From Clitopilus passeckerianus (taxonomy: Eukaryota > Basidiomycota > Agaricomycetes > Agaricales > Entolomataceae): a stretch of DNA of 64,000 bases. The notes beneath the pieces were generated by a model. The model was not told where the DNA came from. It worked only from the letters and a program-made list of their open reading frames with translations, and did no database searches. The number at the start of each line of letters is the position of its first letter. The stretch's first letter is position 1. Of this stretch, positions 34,387-46,398 are shown piece by piece. Where the stretch lies: NCBI GenBank assembly GCA_944990035.1, contig CALYLX010000141.1, positions 248,001-312,000 on the forward strand, read 5' to 3'. The translations under genes and the position numbers were made by a program.

Positions 34387-35683
34387 ATGGAAAATCCAAC
34401 CACCATCCCCGAAGATCATCCAGAAGTTGCGACTTTCTTGAAGTACTGCCTTGACGCCACTCCTTTCGAAGTCGAACTGTTTCGTGGCCGCCGGGAACAC
34501 CATGAGATATTCTGGGCATCTTTGCAACCTTATCTCGCCTCATTAGGCTTTTCTCTCCGTCCAAGGTATTCCCCAACATGGGTACCTTCCTGGAGAGGTA
34601 AAGTCGGACCTGGATTCAGCCTATATAATTATGAGGATATCAATATACCCATTGTGAGCGTTGGTCCCCACAGTTTCCTCTCAACTAATACCGTTCTTCC
34701 GACAGAGCGTCAAGACTATAGACGCTGTCAGAGTTTGTGATGGAGCTAAGGTCGTTCTGAAACTTGTGCCGATTCAGACGCAAGAGATAGAAATCGCCAG
34801 CCGTCTATCTTCGCCTCCTCTACAACAAGACCCGCGAAACCACGCCGTGCCCATCCTGGGGACCATTTCCATACCAGGAGATCCCAATCAAGCGCTACTC
34901 GTTATGCCCATGCTCGCTCCATTTGATATAGTCCCCTTCGTGCATCTCGGAGAAGTGGTTGAGTGCTTGCGTCAATTCGCCGAGGTAGGTTTGTAGTTTC
35001 GTAGCCAGGCGCAAGCTGATTACTTTCTTATACATCAGACTTTGGAACTCATGCACGAGAAGAACATTGCACATAGGTGAGCCACACCTTTTATGATCAT
35101 CTGGACTTCAATCTCAATATAAGTAGGGATGCCTGCACGTTAAATCTCATGGTGGATGCCACAGAGCTGCTTCCTAAGGGAAGCCACTTCTGCATACCTG
35201 ACTCTAGTGACGGTATAACTTCGGATTACATCCATACACAGCGAAGTCAAGTCATATCGTTGCGGCACTATCTCACCGACTTTGGCTTATCTACACAATA
35301 TCCGCCGAACGCAAGAAATATATTGGATGTCGGCATTTTTGGGCAGGACCGCACTGTCCCAGAATTCTCGGTTTCAACTCCGTATGATCCATTTAAAGTG
35401 GATATTTATCATCTCGGAAATGCCTTTCGACTACTACTTGAGGTGTGCTGTGTTCAGAATTTGCAGATAAACAGGCCACAGCTGAAACTCTTACGATCCT
35501 TAGAATTATCGCCTCGAGGGCACAGAGCCGCTTGTGCCACTTCTGGCAGCTATGACTGCTACCATCCCTCTAGAACGTCCAACGGCATCTCAGGTCGTGG
35601 AGTCTCTTCTCGCATTCGACGAGAAGACATGCGAACGCCATATTAGACGTAAGGGACTGCTTGATCCGGATTATGTATTTTAA
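34387..35683 (+). CDS. Protein-kinase-like protein (intact copy)
   Basis: Exons are 34387-34653, 34706-34984, a 38-nt exon 35039-35076, 35127-35442 and 35528-35683, giving 351 residues. The motifs are those of a protein kinase fold: KVVLKLVP (candidate beta-3 lysine), hinge-like LLVMPMLAPFD, HRDACTLNLMVD (HRD with the conserved Asn), YLTDFGLSTQYPP (DFG), PYDPFKVDIYHLG (the usual DxxxLG of the F helix) and RPTASQVVESLL (typical end of the domain). There is no clear glycine loop; the N-terminal 100 residues (DHPEVATFLKYC, LQPYLASLGFSL) replace a normal N-lobe start. It belongs to a group expanded in mushroom genomes whose substrates are unknown. The start at 34387 is preferred because the sequence aligns with the decayed paralogue from that point. 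Confidence 0.8.
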
Positions 35684-37620
35684 TACAGGTCAAGAATCGA
35701 GGGTGAGCAGGACAATCCGCAAGGCAAAAGTAAAGCTGAAATATTGTTAAGGTTTTGACCTGGAATTCTTGGATGGCGGATACGGAGTGCTCTCCAGTTG
35801 CGCCTGTGGAGGCAGCTGCTCACTGTTCGTTTCCCTCCGGTTGCAACTGTTTTATGGGATCGTGGTGCTAGATTGGCATACTCCATACAAACGAACAAGC
35901 ATGATTTTGTAGCGATGGGATATACATGACTATTTCTTCCATGATACCAGACGCCACGACCACGCCGAACTTGAACTGGACATTTGCTTCTAGCCCTTCC
36001 AAACAATCTTGTCCCCTGGTGGTACTTGAGCAAGTGTCACCCATATCTTTACGAATCTCATCCTAGAAGTGCTTTAGTGCACTTGAAGCATTGCTAATCG
36101 GTAACTGCGTAGAGAATATAAGCAACAGAAAGACTTACCACAGACAGAAAGCCATTGAACCTTCGTGCTTGTTGTTGAGAATCCAAGGGCCTTTGTTGTG
36201 ACGTAGACCAAGAAGACTGATGAGGACGACAGGCGTAGGCGCAGCGGAGAGAAATGGCTGCAGAAGGTGGTTCCCTGGCCGCGTCGAAGCAAGCTGTTGT
36301 GCGTGTCATGAACGGTCGAGCTCCAGTTATGAGGGATGGCTAGTGACCCCAGAGTAGTTGCAAGCTCCACGAGCTCTTCAGATGTATATGACCTCAGCCA
36401 TGATTCTAGAGGTGTAGTAGAAGAAGTCGGGGGTGACCTACGAAGGCACGCAAATCATGGTGTCTGATGAAAGGCATGGTCAGTTATCGAGGATGGAGGA
36501 GAAGCATATTAACATACCAGGAGTTGGAGTATAGGTACCACGGGGAGAAAAACGGAGACTTGTGAGGAAGGTAGAGCAGGCACAGGGCTCAAATCTGGAA
36601 TCAAGACGACCTCCATATGACTGAAATCTCCGCCTCGTCGACTCGGGTGCTTAGAAGGGTCAGGCATCGCATCATTATGTCCGTTGCCTTCATGCCAACA
36701 GTGATTATACCCGTCTCGAATGGGGCTTTCGCAATGTTCCCTATGTAGTTCTTGAGGACTGCATCAGCAAATCCTGGGGAGCTACATAGCTCTAGGTAGG
36801 TTCCTATAGCACGAAACCTCCATAGCATGGGTATACCTCGTCTATAGGTCTCGGTAGCAGTCTCTTGAGGTTAGGTAGCCACCCATAGCTGCTTAACATA
36901 CTTGATAGTGCTTGTTAGCTTCGGGTCATCTAGGTAGTAGTTGGATTCTATATAGATCTACTTACACATCTTGTTCTGCTGTAGACATATGGCGCCTACA
37001 CAGGCCCAGAGAGCTAGTCGTGTATTAGTACTGTGTCATACTGTCATAGAGCATGGTAGCCTCATATTGAGGCTTTAGCGTCAACAACACTCATACTATC
37101 GCATAGTGGACCACACGAAAGGATAGAATAAATAGAATAACATTTGGTACTATTGATCTATACGTTGCACATAGTCGAGCATAGGAAGGGAAACTACAGT
37201 AGGGTATTGTATCTAGTCGAGGTGAATGGGGAGATTTGTGAAATCCTCATCCATATCGGCGTCAGCGAGAGGCTTCTTCATCCAGTAGTTTGTATAATAT
37301 AGCTGATCTTGTATTATTATTATCGTTACTATACTTGAACTATAAGACGGTAGTTGAGTAGTTTCCGCCTCCAGGATGGGGCCACCAGCTATAATAGGCT
37401 ACCACGCAAAATGGATTCAATAAAACCTATGGGAGGCTACAGCCTGCTACGGTTGTGAGTGACAGGCTACGGAACTATTGATCTAGTAGCCTATTGAGCT
37501 TCCGCCATACCACACACTACTGAGAGCTTGCTGATTAGCAGTCCGCCTATGGATGACTATACAAGGTTATGGAATTTGATTGCGCCTATGAGGTGGCTAT
37601 AAAAATCACCCTCAACTACA
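35684..37620. other. No intact gene; CTA/TAG-rich stretch
   Basis: 35684-36600 shows only short minus frames. The minus frame 36828-36601 (75 codons, FRAIGTYLELCSSPGF) reads like a fragment of a larger protein whose upstream part is unreadable. From about 36850 to 37510 the sequence is unusually rich in CTA and TAG. It repeats GGCTAC and its complement GTAGCC several times, including a small inverted pair (AGGCTAC...GTAGCCT, about 37465-37495). This looks like a decayed mobile-element remnant, but I see no transposase motif. Confidence 0.35.
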
Positions 37621-37685
37621 AGCACCTAGCGCCGAAATCTGAGTTTGCTGATGTGGGTGCCTCTTGTCGGAAATCCCAAAAGTGC

Positions 37686-38250
37686 CTGATCCGACAGGTT
37701 GCCAGATCCGACCTGGATCCGGCACTTTTGGTCACCAAAGCGCCAGATCAGGCAGCTCTAGCCGACGAGAAGACCGGAAATGACACCGAGCGGCCAGATC
37801 CTCTTCCTGATGCCGAATCCTGGCAGAACCGACAGCGCCCTGCCTGATCTGGCCAGGCGTGCTGCCGCGTCTGATTTTATCGTGAGGTGTTGACCTTTTT
37901 TGGTAGTACCCTCGAACGAAATGTCCAAATCTCCCATTATTTCTTGCTTCTACCTAGTCCATATGGCCTCAAATTGCCGGCAATAATGGATTTCGAGCGA
38001 GCCAGCGACCTATTTACACCTGGCAAGGTTGTGAGAGGCACGGTCTCATAAGTCTTCGCGATATGACTTGCACGCGTGTCACGACAAACAAGCCAATACA
38101 CAAGCGTCGTTGGACACCCGTTCAGGCAGAATCAGGCGCTGCCGGATCCGTTTGCCCCCATGTCGGATAGACCTGGGTTTGTCAGAACCGTCCTCTGCCA
38201 GAATTGGCCTGATTTGACCGGATCTGACCGGATCTGGCATATATGGGAAT
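37686..38250. repeat. Cluster of short palindromic words (GATCTGGC/GCCAGATC type)
   Basis: Variants of CCAGATC, GATCCGGCA and GCCTGATCTGG occur many times in both orientations within two patches, about 37686-37860 and 38115-38250. Examples are GATCCGACAGG, CCAGATCCGACC, GGATCCGGCAC, GCCAGATCAGGCAG, GCCTGATCTGGCCAGG, GCCGGATCCG and GACCGGATCTGACCGGATCTGG. The units are not evenly spaced. Such subterminal word clusters are typical of DNA-transposon ends or of decayed structured repeats. No open frame convincingly explains them. Confidence 0.5.
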
Positions 38251-38429
38251 TCCGACACTGGATACGTCTGCCTTCCAAACCTTCAAGTTTCAAGTCGTGT
38301 ATCAACGCAAAGAAGCGTCACTCTGATAATCAGGGCGTGTTTCAAAGCTGGAAACTGAGTGTCCATGACGATCGGAGGAAGACTTGAACCCATCTGGGCA
38401 AGCCGACTTTAGATGGTGGTCAAGAATCG

Positions 38430-39835
38430 GAATTTCCGGCGTCTCTTGTTTGGATCAAAGGCCATTGCCTTCGGAAATTCACATTGCGAGGCAACATCAG
38501 AGCGAGCACGTTGGCCTCCTTGTCTCCAGAACAAGCTCCAGAAAGGCCAACAACGCGATATCACAGCTTCTAGGTATGTATACGATCGTTAAATGCAACA
38601 TATAATAAGCACCTGACGGAACTCCACGTATTTGGCAGATCCGACCTGTGTAAACCCTGGTTGGCTTCGACCAGCAACAACGGTTGCTCCTTTTTAACGT
38701 TCGGAAGTCTGAAAGAAAGAGCAACGAAATGGAAACGAACTTCCGGACTTGAAGTCGGAATATTATGTCTGGTCTGTCTCGTACGAATCTTTCTGCGCCT
38801 CTCATAGTCTGACATTAACCGACTCATTTGACACAGAACCGCCCAGAAATGCATACGATCCAAGCAAACACACCCCTGGCTGAAGAGAATCGAAAGCAGA
38901 CTGCTGCTGTGGAGAATTTACCCGAGCGACAACTCGATACACGTCAACATTGTGAATTCTTACCATCCGTGCAACGAGTAAGTTTTCTCTATATATCTGG
39001 GTACAATTTCCTCCTACTAACCGCCCCGTTCTTCTCAAGAACTGCTGCGCTGGTTTATCAGTGAATTGTTCCTACCGACGAATGTTCTGGGATGTATGGG
39101 TTGGGGAAATTGCGCTGACTCGCTGGGTTAGACGTCTTCCGTCTTCCCTTTCCAAATATCCACGAAGGTACAAACTTTACTTGAATGACTTGCTGGGCTG
39201 ATTCTGATTGAGCTCTGCATCCTTAGTTCTGGGGCATAGGCCTAAGAAGAAGTCCTACGTGTGGAATTGGCACATGAGGAAGACGGACGACCGCACCCCA
39301 CACCTTGACCTTTCCTCTCTGTTCCCAGCATCTCATAGGTGAAGACCTCGACTTCACTCAAGCTATCTTCCCCTTCGGCCAACGACATCACTCCATTCAT
39401 GAGCGGAGATACATCTCTCTCAAGACAGGCCTAATGTTGGCAAACTTCACGCTACGCTGCCTGCCGTTACGTCGGGATTGACCAGGATCTCCTCGTTCAC
39501 CCCAAGGTCAGCATCCATGTCCGCCGAATGCTTTCCATACCCGCTCAAGAAGTCTCTGTGTCATTTGTTTCCCCTCCCGTACCCTTCCGGGTTGACGACG
39601 CCTACAGGAGACGAATTGGGTTCCAAACCTTCTTGGCCAGCAATCACGAGGGCTCGCATTTCAAGGAATGGCGGGAAACGAGTGCCAAGCTTTTCATCGT
39701 TCTGCCTTCTCTTGGGAGGGATGCATAGCGAAGACTACCAGCGCCCTACCCTGAGGCCAGGCCAAGTCGTTTGTGAGGGCAGCACTGTGCTGTATAGCAA
39801 CGGAATCGACGAACATACGGGGATCACATAGGTAA
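38430..39835 (+). repeat. Divergent gene family C, copy 1
   Basis: It aligns at DNA level with 55750-57110, including TTTCCGGCGTCT near the left end, ATCCAAGCAAACACA (38860), GGAGATACNTCTCTCTCAA (39400) and CCAGGATCTCCTCG (39482). In the last third both copies share a protein frame (TRISSFTPRSAS here, TRISSGTPRSAT in copy 2). This copy ends VVCEGSTVLYSNGIDEHTG, matching the end of the sequence at 62880-62960 (CVYEGSTLVFENARIDDYIG). The upstream part is broken by stops or unrecognised introns. The family is unknown to me; conservation of a frame and of the C-terminus suggests a once-coding gene family. Confidence 0.55.
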
Positions 39836-41780
39836 TGTCATGCTCATGCGAAGAACGAACTTGAAGCTAATCCCGCTTTTAGCTCATTCCGTCCTTCCGG
39901 AAGATGACTACCGCAGCTACCCCTTCAACCTGCTCAGGAACATGAGATTTTATAGCGCCAACGCCAACCCCATCTCCTTTTTTGTGACGGGCAACTTCCT
40001 TGGCGCATTTCCCTTTGCATGTTCGGGGCCACGCAGCACGAGGGCCTGGCTTCAATGCTCTTGCTTTCCCCGATCCTACTTACCACTTCGGCGCATAAAT
40101 GGCACCAGGATAGGCTCATGGCCTGTCGTCGAGGAATGTGCCCAAGCCAGCCCCATAATCATCTTCACATCGCTCCACAACTGCCGTTGAGTCTACCACA
40201 CTCTCAGCCACCCTACCCTCGTCCTAGGAGCTTCGTACCCCAGCAGGTCTCAAAGACTGCTTTAGCACGCCTCGCTCCTTTCCGCCCCAGTGACAACCCC
40301 CATCAAGCCAGTGTGCATCCGTTCCCATCAAAGGCTACGGCCTTAGGCCTTCCTCGACGTTCATCATGACTGGGCTCCAGGGTGCGGATTATTGCCATAT
40401 AGCTTTGCTGTTCGTACGCCCGTACTCAAGTACAAATGGACCTTACTACCTATGTTTCGTATTGGATGGTACATGTCGATATTCGCCATTACATACAACT
40501 CGCGGCCGTTCACTTTCGCTCAAATTCATCACTACCTACACGAGGGTGTTACTGTCCCGCCCGTCCATATAATAAGCTGCGATTGTCTTGACAATGTACT
40601 TGAAATAGATGAATGCAAAAATGAAATTCACCACCGAAGAATATGGATGAGTCCAAGGAGGCGATGCGTGACGAGTGAGGTCACACCACTTGCTTTCTCC
40701 CAACTCCAGATGAAAATCGATGAAAGACGACAGAATAGGGCGAACGTTATGCCAACTCGACCACATACTGGTGGTTTTCCAACCAGGCGCTATATGACGA
40801 CGCCAGCCCCCATGAATCCGAACCAACACTTACAAACGTGAAATCTTTCTTCGCAGCATATCTTCCTCGATCTTCCTCTGGTTCTGCTCGTCAACCAACC
40901 CTCTACGCACCACATTCAAGCCTTTCAGTATTCTACATTCATCGTGACTCTACTTCAGGGGCCCCTTGAACGAACAAACCTTCTTACTGCAAGGTCATGG
41001 ACTTCTCTCAAACCTCCCGCCAATCAACGCCAACAGGTTGAAGCAATTTTGGCGCTTTCTGAAATGGACCTGTTTCCAGCACGAACGTCGAAGCCCACAA
41101 GAAGCTAGAGATGGAGATGAGAGAGAGAGGAGGGATGTTGAAAGGTGTCAAAAGGCGGAGGGTTGTCTTTTGCACCTTTGCACCCGAACCTCAAGGCTTT
41201 GCAAGTCAAGGTATTCAGTTTATTTTCCCCGAGAAATGTACAGATATCTAACTTTATTCTCCCAGACCTTATATGAAGTGCTAGAATCATCGGACTCTAC
41301 CCCATCTCAACGCTACCTCTTGTAGAACAATCGCTCGTGTCAATGGTGTAGCTCCCATTGCCTGAAACCCAGTCACTCGACAGCCCGGAAGGACTCACGG
41401 GGCCAACGCACAGCCCAACTCGTTCGAATCTGCAACACATCCTTGGACTCATGCGGTAGATATATGGGTTCATCCCTTTGACTGAGACTCATCTCAAACG
41501 TCAACGCGACACATTCCGTGAGGTTGTCCCGCTGAAGATGCCAGTCGCCTCTCTACAGCCAGGAATCTTCACAAGTATACGCCGTTTTTTATCATCGAGA
41601 CCCCATGGTCGTCAATGTCCCCCAGTTCGCCAGAGCGCGACGTCCTTGCGGTCACCATGGGCCATCTGCTCTCATTACCTGGTCACCTCCGTTGTTTAGT
41701 TTGAATTGAACGTTTGGCTTTCGGTTTGATGGTCCCACACCATGGTCATTTCTCTGCTGGAAACAAATTCCCAGGATTAC
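39836..41780. other. No supported gene
   Basis: Several plus frames of 65-150 codons overlap (39840-40190, 40019-40369, 40392-40841, 40966-41325). The one at 40392-40841 (149 codons) is the longest and has a basic C-terminal half; none is recognised. Part of 39840-40000 may be a 3' exon of the family C copy to its left. Confidence 0.3.
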
Positions 41781-42510
41781 AGACCTACCATACATATTCG
41801 GAGGTTCTTTACTTCATTCTACATTTGCAAACCATACATATCCACGTGGACAATGAGTTCCCGTATTTATATGTTTTACTATCCTCGCTGGTCTATTTCT
41901 CGCTTGATATAGATATCACAAGTCAAGAACCGTATTGTTACTTACAGAGTCTCAAACACGTACGGAGTACATGACATTACATATCTGGCACCACAACCCC
42001 GAAACGTCAATTGCTGAATATTTTCTAGCCACCTGATACGCTGCCAATCTTACTGCCCTGTACTTGGAACGATTTCTGGAGCTGACGACAACCCCAGCGG
42101 AAACTATCCTTGGGCCCAGAAATCTGCTCCGCCATGCTGCAACGAGTGCCTTGATAAACTATCAGGTATGCATTCATCTTCAGGAAATGCGAACAGATAT
42201 CTCACGAAGGCCAATTATGTCTTACAGCCTGGCATCCCCAACCGTTTGAACCACCGCGACAAGAAGTTAAGGGTGTTCCTCGAGTTGGCTTTAAAGTCGT
42301 TCTGGACAAGAAGGCGGCATTGGTGGCCTGAACTCGGAGAAGGACGTTTATAGGTTGGCATTGCGCCATGTAATAAGGTTTGTATCCTTCCTGCCATAAC
42401 ATGTTTTCGGGAGATCTGACCAATGGAAAATTGACAGACTTGGAATGAAGCTTCGTGCAGCTCATTGGCAAGCACTTATCTCCACGCTTCATATTGAAAG
42501 CGTATCCCTC
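41781..42510 (+). repeat. Divergent repeat family A, copy 2
   Basis: Partner of 30390-31330. Here the segment before the putative intron reads RFLELTTTPAETILGPRNLL. A GT...ACAG gap (about 42166-42224) follows, then a Lys/Arg/Trp-rich stretch up to GEGRL and a stop. The order and spacing of blocks match copy 1. It lies directly before the first unit of the tandem pair at 42.7 kb, so both could be parts of one larger, decayed gene. Confidence 0.5.
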
Positions 42511-42668
42511 TCAAGGCTTAGAGTGGAGTCTAGAGGTTCTCGAATACGAAGCTTCCCAAGATATTCTTAGCCTGATGACCTAGCTTCAATATATTTCCGA
42601 TTGCAGCCTACAATGCTACAGAGGGGTGCATTCTACGCTCGCTGAGGACAGTCAAATAATAAAACCCG

Positions 42669-43425
42669 ACATGGGTCTTTGAGGCCGAGTAGGTCCCATC
42701 TAGTTCATCTACATTGTCTATACTGATGACAGCTTTCTTCCACAGCGTCACGACTGCCAACCTACTCATGCGAACCCAGCCACCTATAACAAGCCAAGCT
42801 CGCTGCTACGCTTGCTGGCTTTGAAGTGTTCGACCCGGTCACGTCCTTCATACCAAGACGTCAAGGATTCGCTGACCCAGACTCATATTACCTTACTCGC
42901 AAGATGCATCGCGCAAGGGTGCTCAGCGTTCCTGCAACCCCAAGGTTGGATTTGCTGGTCAAAATCTCATGAAGGTATGGTCGTCACCCAGAAGCCCAAC
43001 TCCCATAACTCATTCATCCCTTTAGCGAAACGCATGTTAGTTGTCAGACGCATGGCGTTAGCCCAGGAGCTTGCCGGGAAAACCATGCTTGGAGATTACG
43101 ACCATTGCCGCAAACTCGTCATCAACTTCCTTCCAGCCTTTTGGTGTCAGCTTCACGGAGGCGTCGATGCCATCGTATGGAAATAACCTTGGCCGGAGAA
43201 GCTCCGGCGATGGGATGGAACTGGACTCGCTTGGAGGACACGCCTTCTCGTACCCGCCTCGGCTTACGAATACTCACTCAATTGGGCATCCATTGCAAAG
43301 TTTCGTTTAAATTCCTGGAAGATCTCTGTGGATCTTGCCTTCAATGCTGCTCTTAAGGGTGGGTAGTCCTGATTATCTCGGTTGCGTATGGTTTTGACTG
43401 ATGATGACTTTCTAGCGTCCTGTCG
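42669..43425 (+). repeat. Tandem duplication, first unit
   Basis: A unit of about 0.75 kb is repeated in direct orientation 1.31 kb further on (43980-44775). Both units begin with ATGGGTCNTTGAGG and GAGTAGGT, and both carry a shared frame DSF(L/P)PQ...HD..PTH.N.ATYNK followed by THITLLARC.AQGCSA. They end with GGTTTTGAC.GATGATGA. The product is not recognised. Copies differ by numerous substitutions and small indels, so the duplication is not recent. Confidence 0.6.
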
Positions 43426-43979
43426 CTCGAATGCCCCCACAGAAGATTGAAAGCTGGCGATACTTTACTGCTTTAGCTTATACGAGAACAATTCCGCCTC
43501 AAGGCTCAGGAGCAATGGAACTCAAGAGTCCGGTCCACATATCCAATTAGGTCCAATATGAGACTTGCAATTCCAGTTTGCGAGTCTTATTCGGCGGCGC
43601 CGGGCGCCGCTAGCTTCCCTCGATGACGCTGCCCTCTTCGCCAACAAGCCTCGTCAAGCCTTAGGAGCCAAGCATGCTCACCTCTACGTATCTCCACCGC
43701 CATCAGCACAGGCGGGCGCGAGCCAGACAAGGCTAGCAAGAAGATGGAGGCAAAGAGGATGGATACTCCAACGTTGACCTTTCAAAGCTGTTCTGCGCAA
43801 CTGGAGTCGCGAGCGGACGGGAGCACCGTCACATCCCCCATTCCTCTTCCCTTCATAACCGTTTCCCAAGGCCACTCCACTTGTCTGGCTCCTGACATAC
43901 GATCAAAACACTACCCAGCAAGACCTATCTCATGGAAGCCAATCATCCCCGACAGAGGGTTGGCGGGATACATGACGTG

Positions 43980-44775
43980 ATATGGGTCATTGAGGTCGAG
44001 TAGGTTCCATCTATTTCGTTTACAGGGTCAATACTGTGACAGCTTTCCTCCGCAGCTTCACGACGCCCCACCTACTCATGTGAACTTCGCCACCTATAAT
44101 AAGACTTACTCGCTGCTATGCGGCCTCCGTTTGGTGGCTTTGAAGTATCCGACCTGGTCATACTCTTCATACCGAGGCATCAAGATTTCGGTGGCCCGGA
44201 CTCATATTACTCTCCTTGCAAGATGCACTGCGCAAGGCTGTTCAGCAACCCCAGGTTGAACGTGCTTGTCGTAATCTCATAAAGGTATGCTCGTCGCCCG
44301 GAACCCTGATTCCCATAACTCACTCGTACTTTTAGCGAAACGTATGCATTGTTACATGCATGATATCAGCCCAGGAACTTGCTGGCAAGATCAAGCTTCG
44401 AGGTGAAGATCGTTGTCGCCCACTGCTCATCAACTTGCTTCAAGCTTATAGGCGCCATCTTCACGGTGGCATCGATGCCCATCAACATGGAAACAACCTT
44501 AGCTGGAGAACCTCTGGCGACGTGACGGACCTGGATTTGTTCGGAAGACGCGCCTCTTTGTCATTGGCCCGAACTAGGAGCGTCCATCCAGTCATTCACG
44601 TCTCAGCAATATCATCCAGGCGTAGACCTCCGTCTAGTGCTAGGCACTATGTTTCGCCAAGCTTGGAGGATCTCCATAGACCCTGCATTCAATGCTGCTA
44701 CTCCGAGTGGGTAGGTAGTGATCATCCCGTTTACATACGGTTTTGACGGATGATGATGAATTCTCTAGCATCTCT
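43980..44775 (+). repeat. Tandem duplication, second unit
   Basis: Second unit of the pair described at 42669-43425. The longest open piece (43990-44259) reads PTHVNFATYNKTYSLLCGL and THITLLARCTAQGCSA. A second piece (44360-44746) matches the corresponding part of unit 1 (LLINLLQAYRRHLHGGIDA here, LVINFLPAFWCQLHGGVDA in unit 1). The same order and reading frames in both units point to a duplicated coding gene with an intron between the pieces. Confidence 0.6.
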
Positions 44776-46398
44776 TTGTTTGAAGGTTCATCCGTTTGAG
44801 GATACAAGTCTGGCGCCACTTGACGGTCTAGGTCATGCGAGCTCAATCCACTTTTAAGCTTCCGAAGCAACAGGGCTCTACACATGGAGTTCGCATACCC
44901 AAGGTGGTCCAGTGTTGGGATCCATAGTTTTAGGCCCTTCCCGCTGCCGGCCGGCTTCACCCTCATTCCCGGGCTCCTACCACAGCCATACGAGCAGAGA
45001 ACCTGTCTGAAGCCAGGTTTACCACGACCAGGCCGTCCTCCCATCAGCCAGCCATCGTCAAGCATAGAAACCCAAACCTGCTCACACCAACGCTCGCTTC
45101 TGGTATATCTATACCACCAAATACCATGGAGCTGCATTGTTACTGGCGTTCATCAGCAGGATTGGTCTGATGCAAACCACCAATATAGCCCTTTCAGAGC
45201 TGTGTGTCCTCGGAGTCTCAAATAGACGGGGGCCCCTGGACCACGTCAGCTTCCTGGCCCACCATGACCCGCTGCATCACCACATACCCTCCGCTACCGT
45301 CGCGAAGGTCGTCGCCTTTCAATGAATTCCAGATTCACAGCCATCCTTCCAAACACCACCCAGCAAGACCTGAAACAAATTTATGTTTCATCTGTTGCAA
45401 CCTTGCCGTTGCTCAGACCTACTCATATTTTTCTCGTGACCCTCTCATTCCGGGAGCCATTGTGGCACCAGTGATTGGAGGGCCATACCTCCCACCACCA
45501 GCCCTCTGCTTGCATACGCGACGAGTTGCAGCTGACGGTCGTTTTCGTTGTGGACGTGTGGTGAACCACGAAATGGGACGGGTCGGTGAAGATGGAAGTC
45601 GGGCGCATGCTCCAGAGAAGCCTCGGCTCAGGGTAGAGAGGACTGCGCGAAGGAGAAGCCGTTCGTCTTGAGACCCCATAGAAGCAAGAACACTCGTGAC
45701 CAACCTACCAGACCCGCCCTCCCGAGTGTCCTTGGCGCTTCAGCCCACCCTTCCCCACCCACATTTCACGTCATGAACGCAACCTCTTCTCCTGAAATCC
45801 ATCTGCAGGAAACCAACGATGTGTAATTCCACGCCGTCTTCTCATTTCGCTCCTCCCATGTCCCCCACCCCTTCATTAGACGTCTGCTACACCTCAAACG
45901 CCCGGCAATCCCAAAATTCAGGAGTACCCGACTCCGAGGATCAATATATACATCCTCTGTCTGGTGCCATGGCTTCCTTCTTCGCAACGACGAACCATTT
46001 CCTTCTTACGCCTCTGTTTGAAATGCCCGAGGGAAAACTGGTGCGGCGGTTGCTCAGAATGGATGATGTGGAGGAGGTATTCAAGGAGAGCACCTACATT
46101 AGATCATAGATGGTAAAAGAAGGAAGAAAATAACGTAGTTCATAATAGAAATAATGATTCGGACTAAAACTTATTGTGGGATCTGTGTCAAGAAAGACGA
46201 CAGCTGCTTGTGTGGGTGTTTACCATACTAGTGTGTCTTCAAATGATGACCCGACAATGAAGGGATATGGACCGCTAATTGACCATGTTCCATCGATTAG
46301 GTAAGCAGGACAGACTTCGTTCCAACAATCTCGTTCACCTCTAAGGATCTGAAGAACATTGCAACATTGCTCATCTTTAACTTTGGTTATCTTTCACC
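44776..46398. other. Region upstream of the NOD-like receptor
   Basis: Mostly short overlapping frames. The frame 45819-46109 (plus, 96 codons) ends with a plausible globular peptide (FATTNHFLLTPLFEMPEG, LVRRLLRMDDVEEVF), but I recognise nothing in it. The last 250 bases before 46399 are probably the receptor's promoter; no clear TATA box is seen. Confidence 0.3.
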
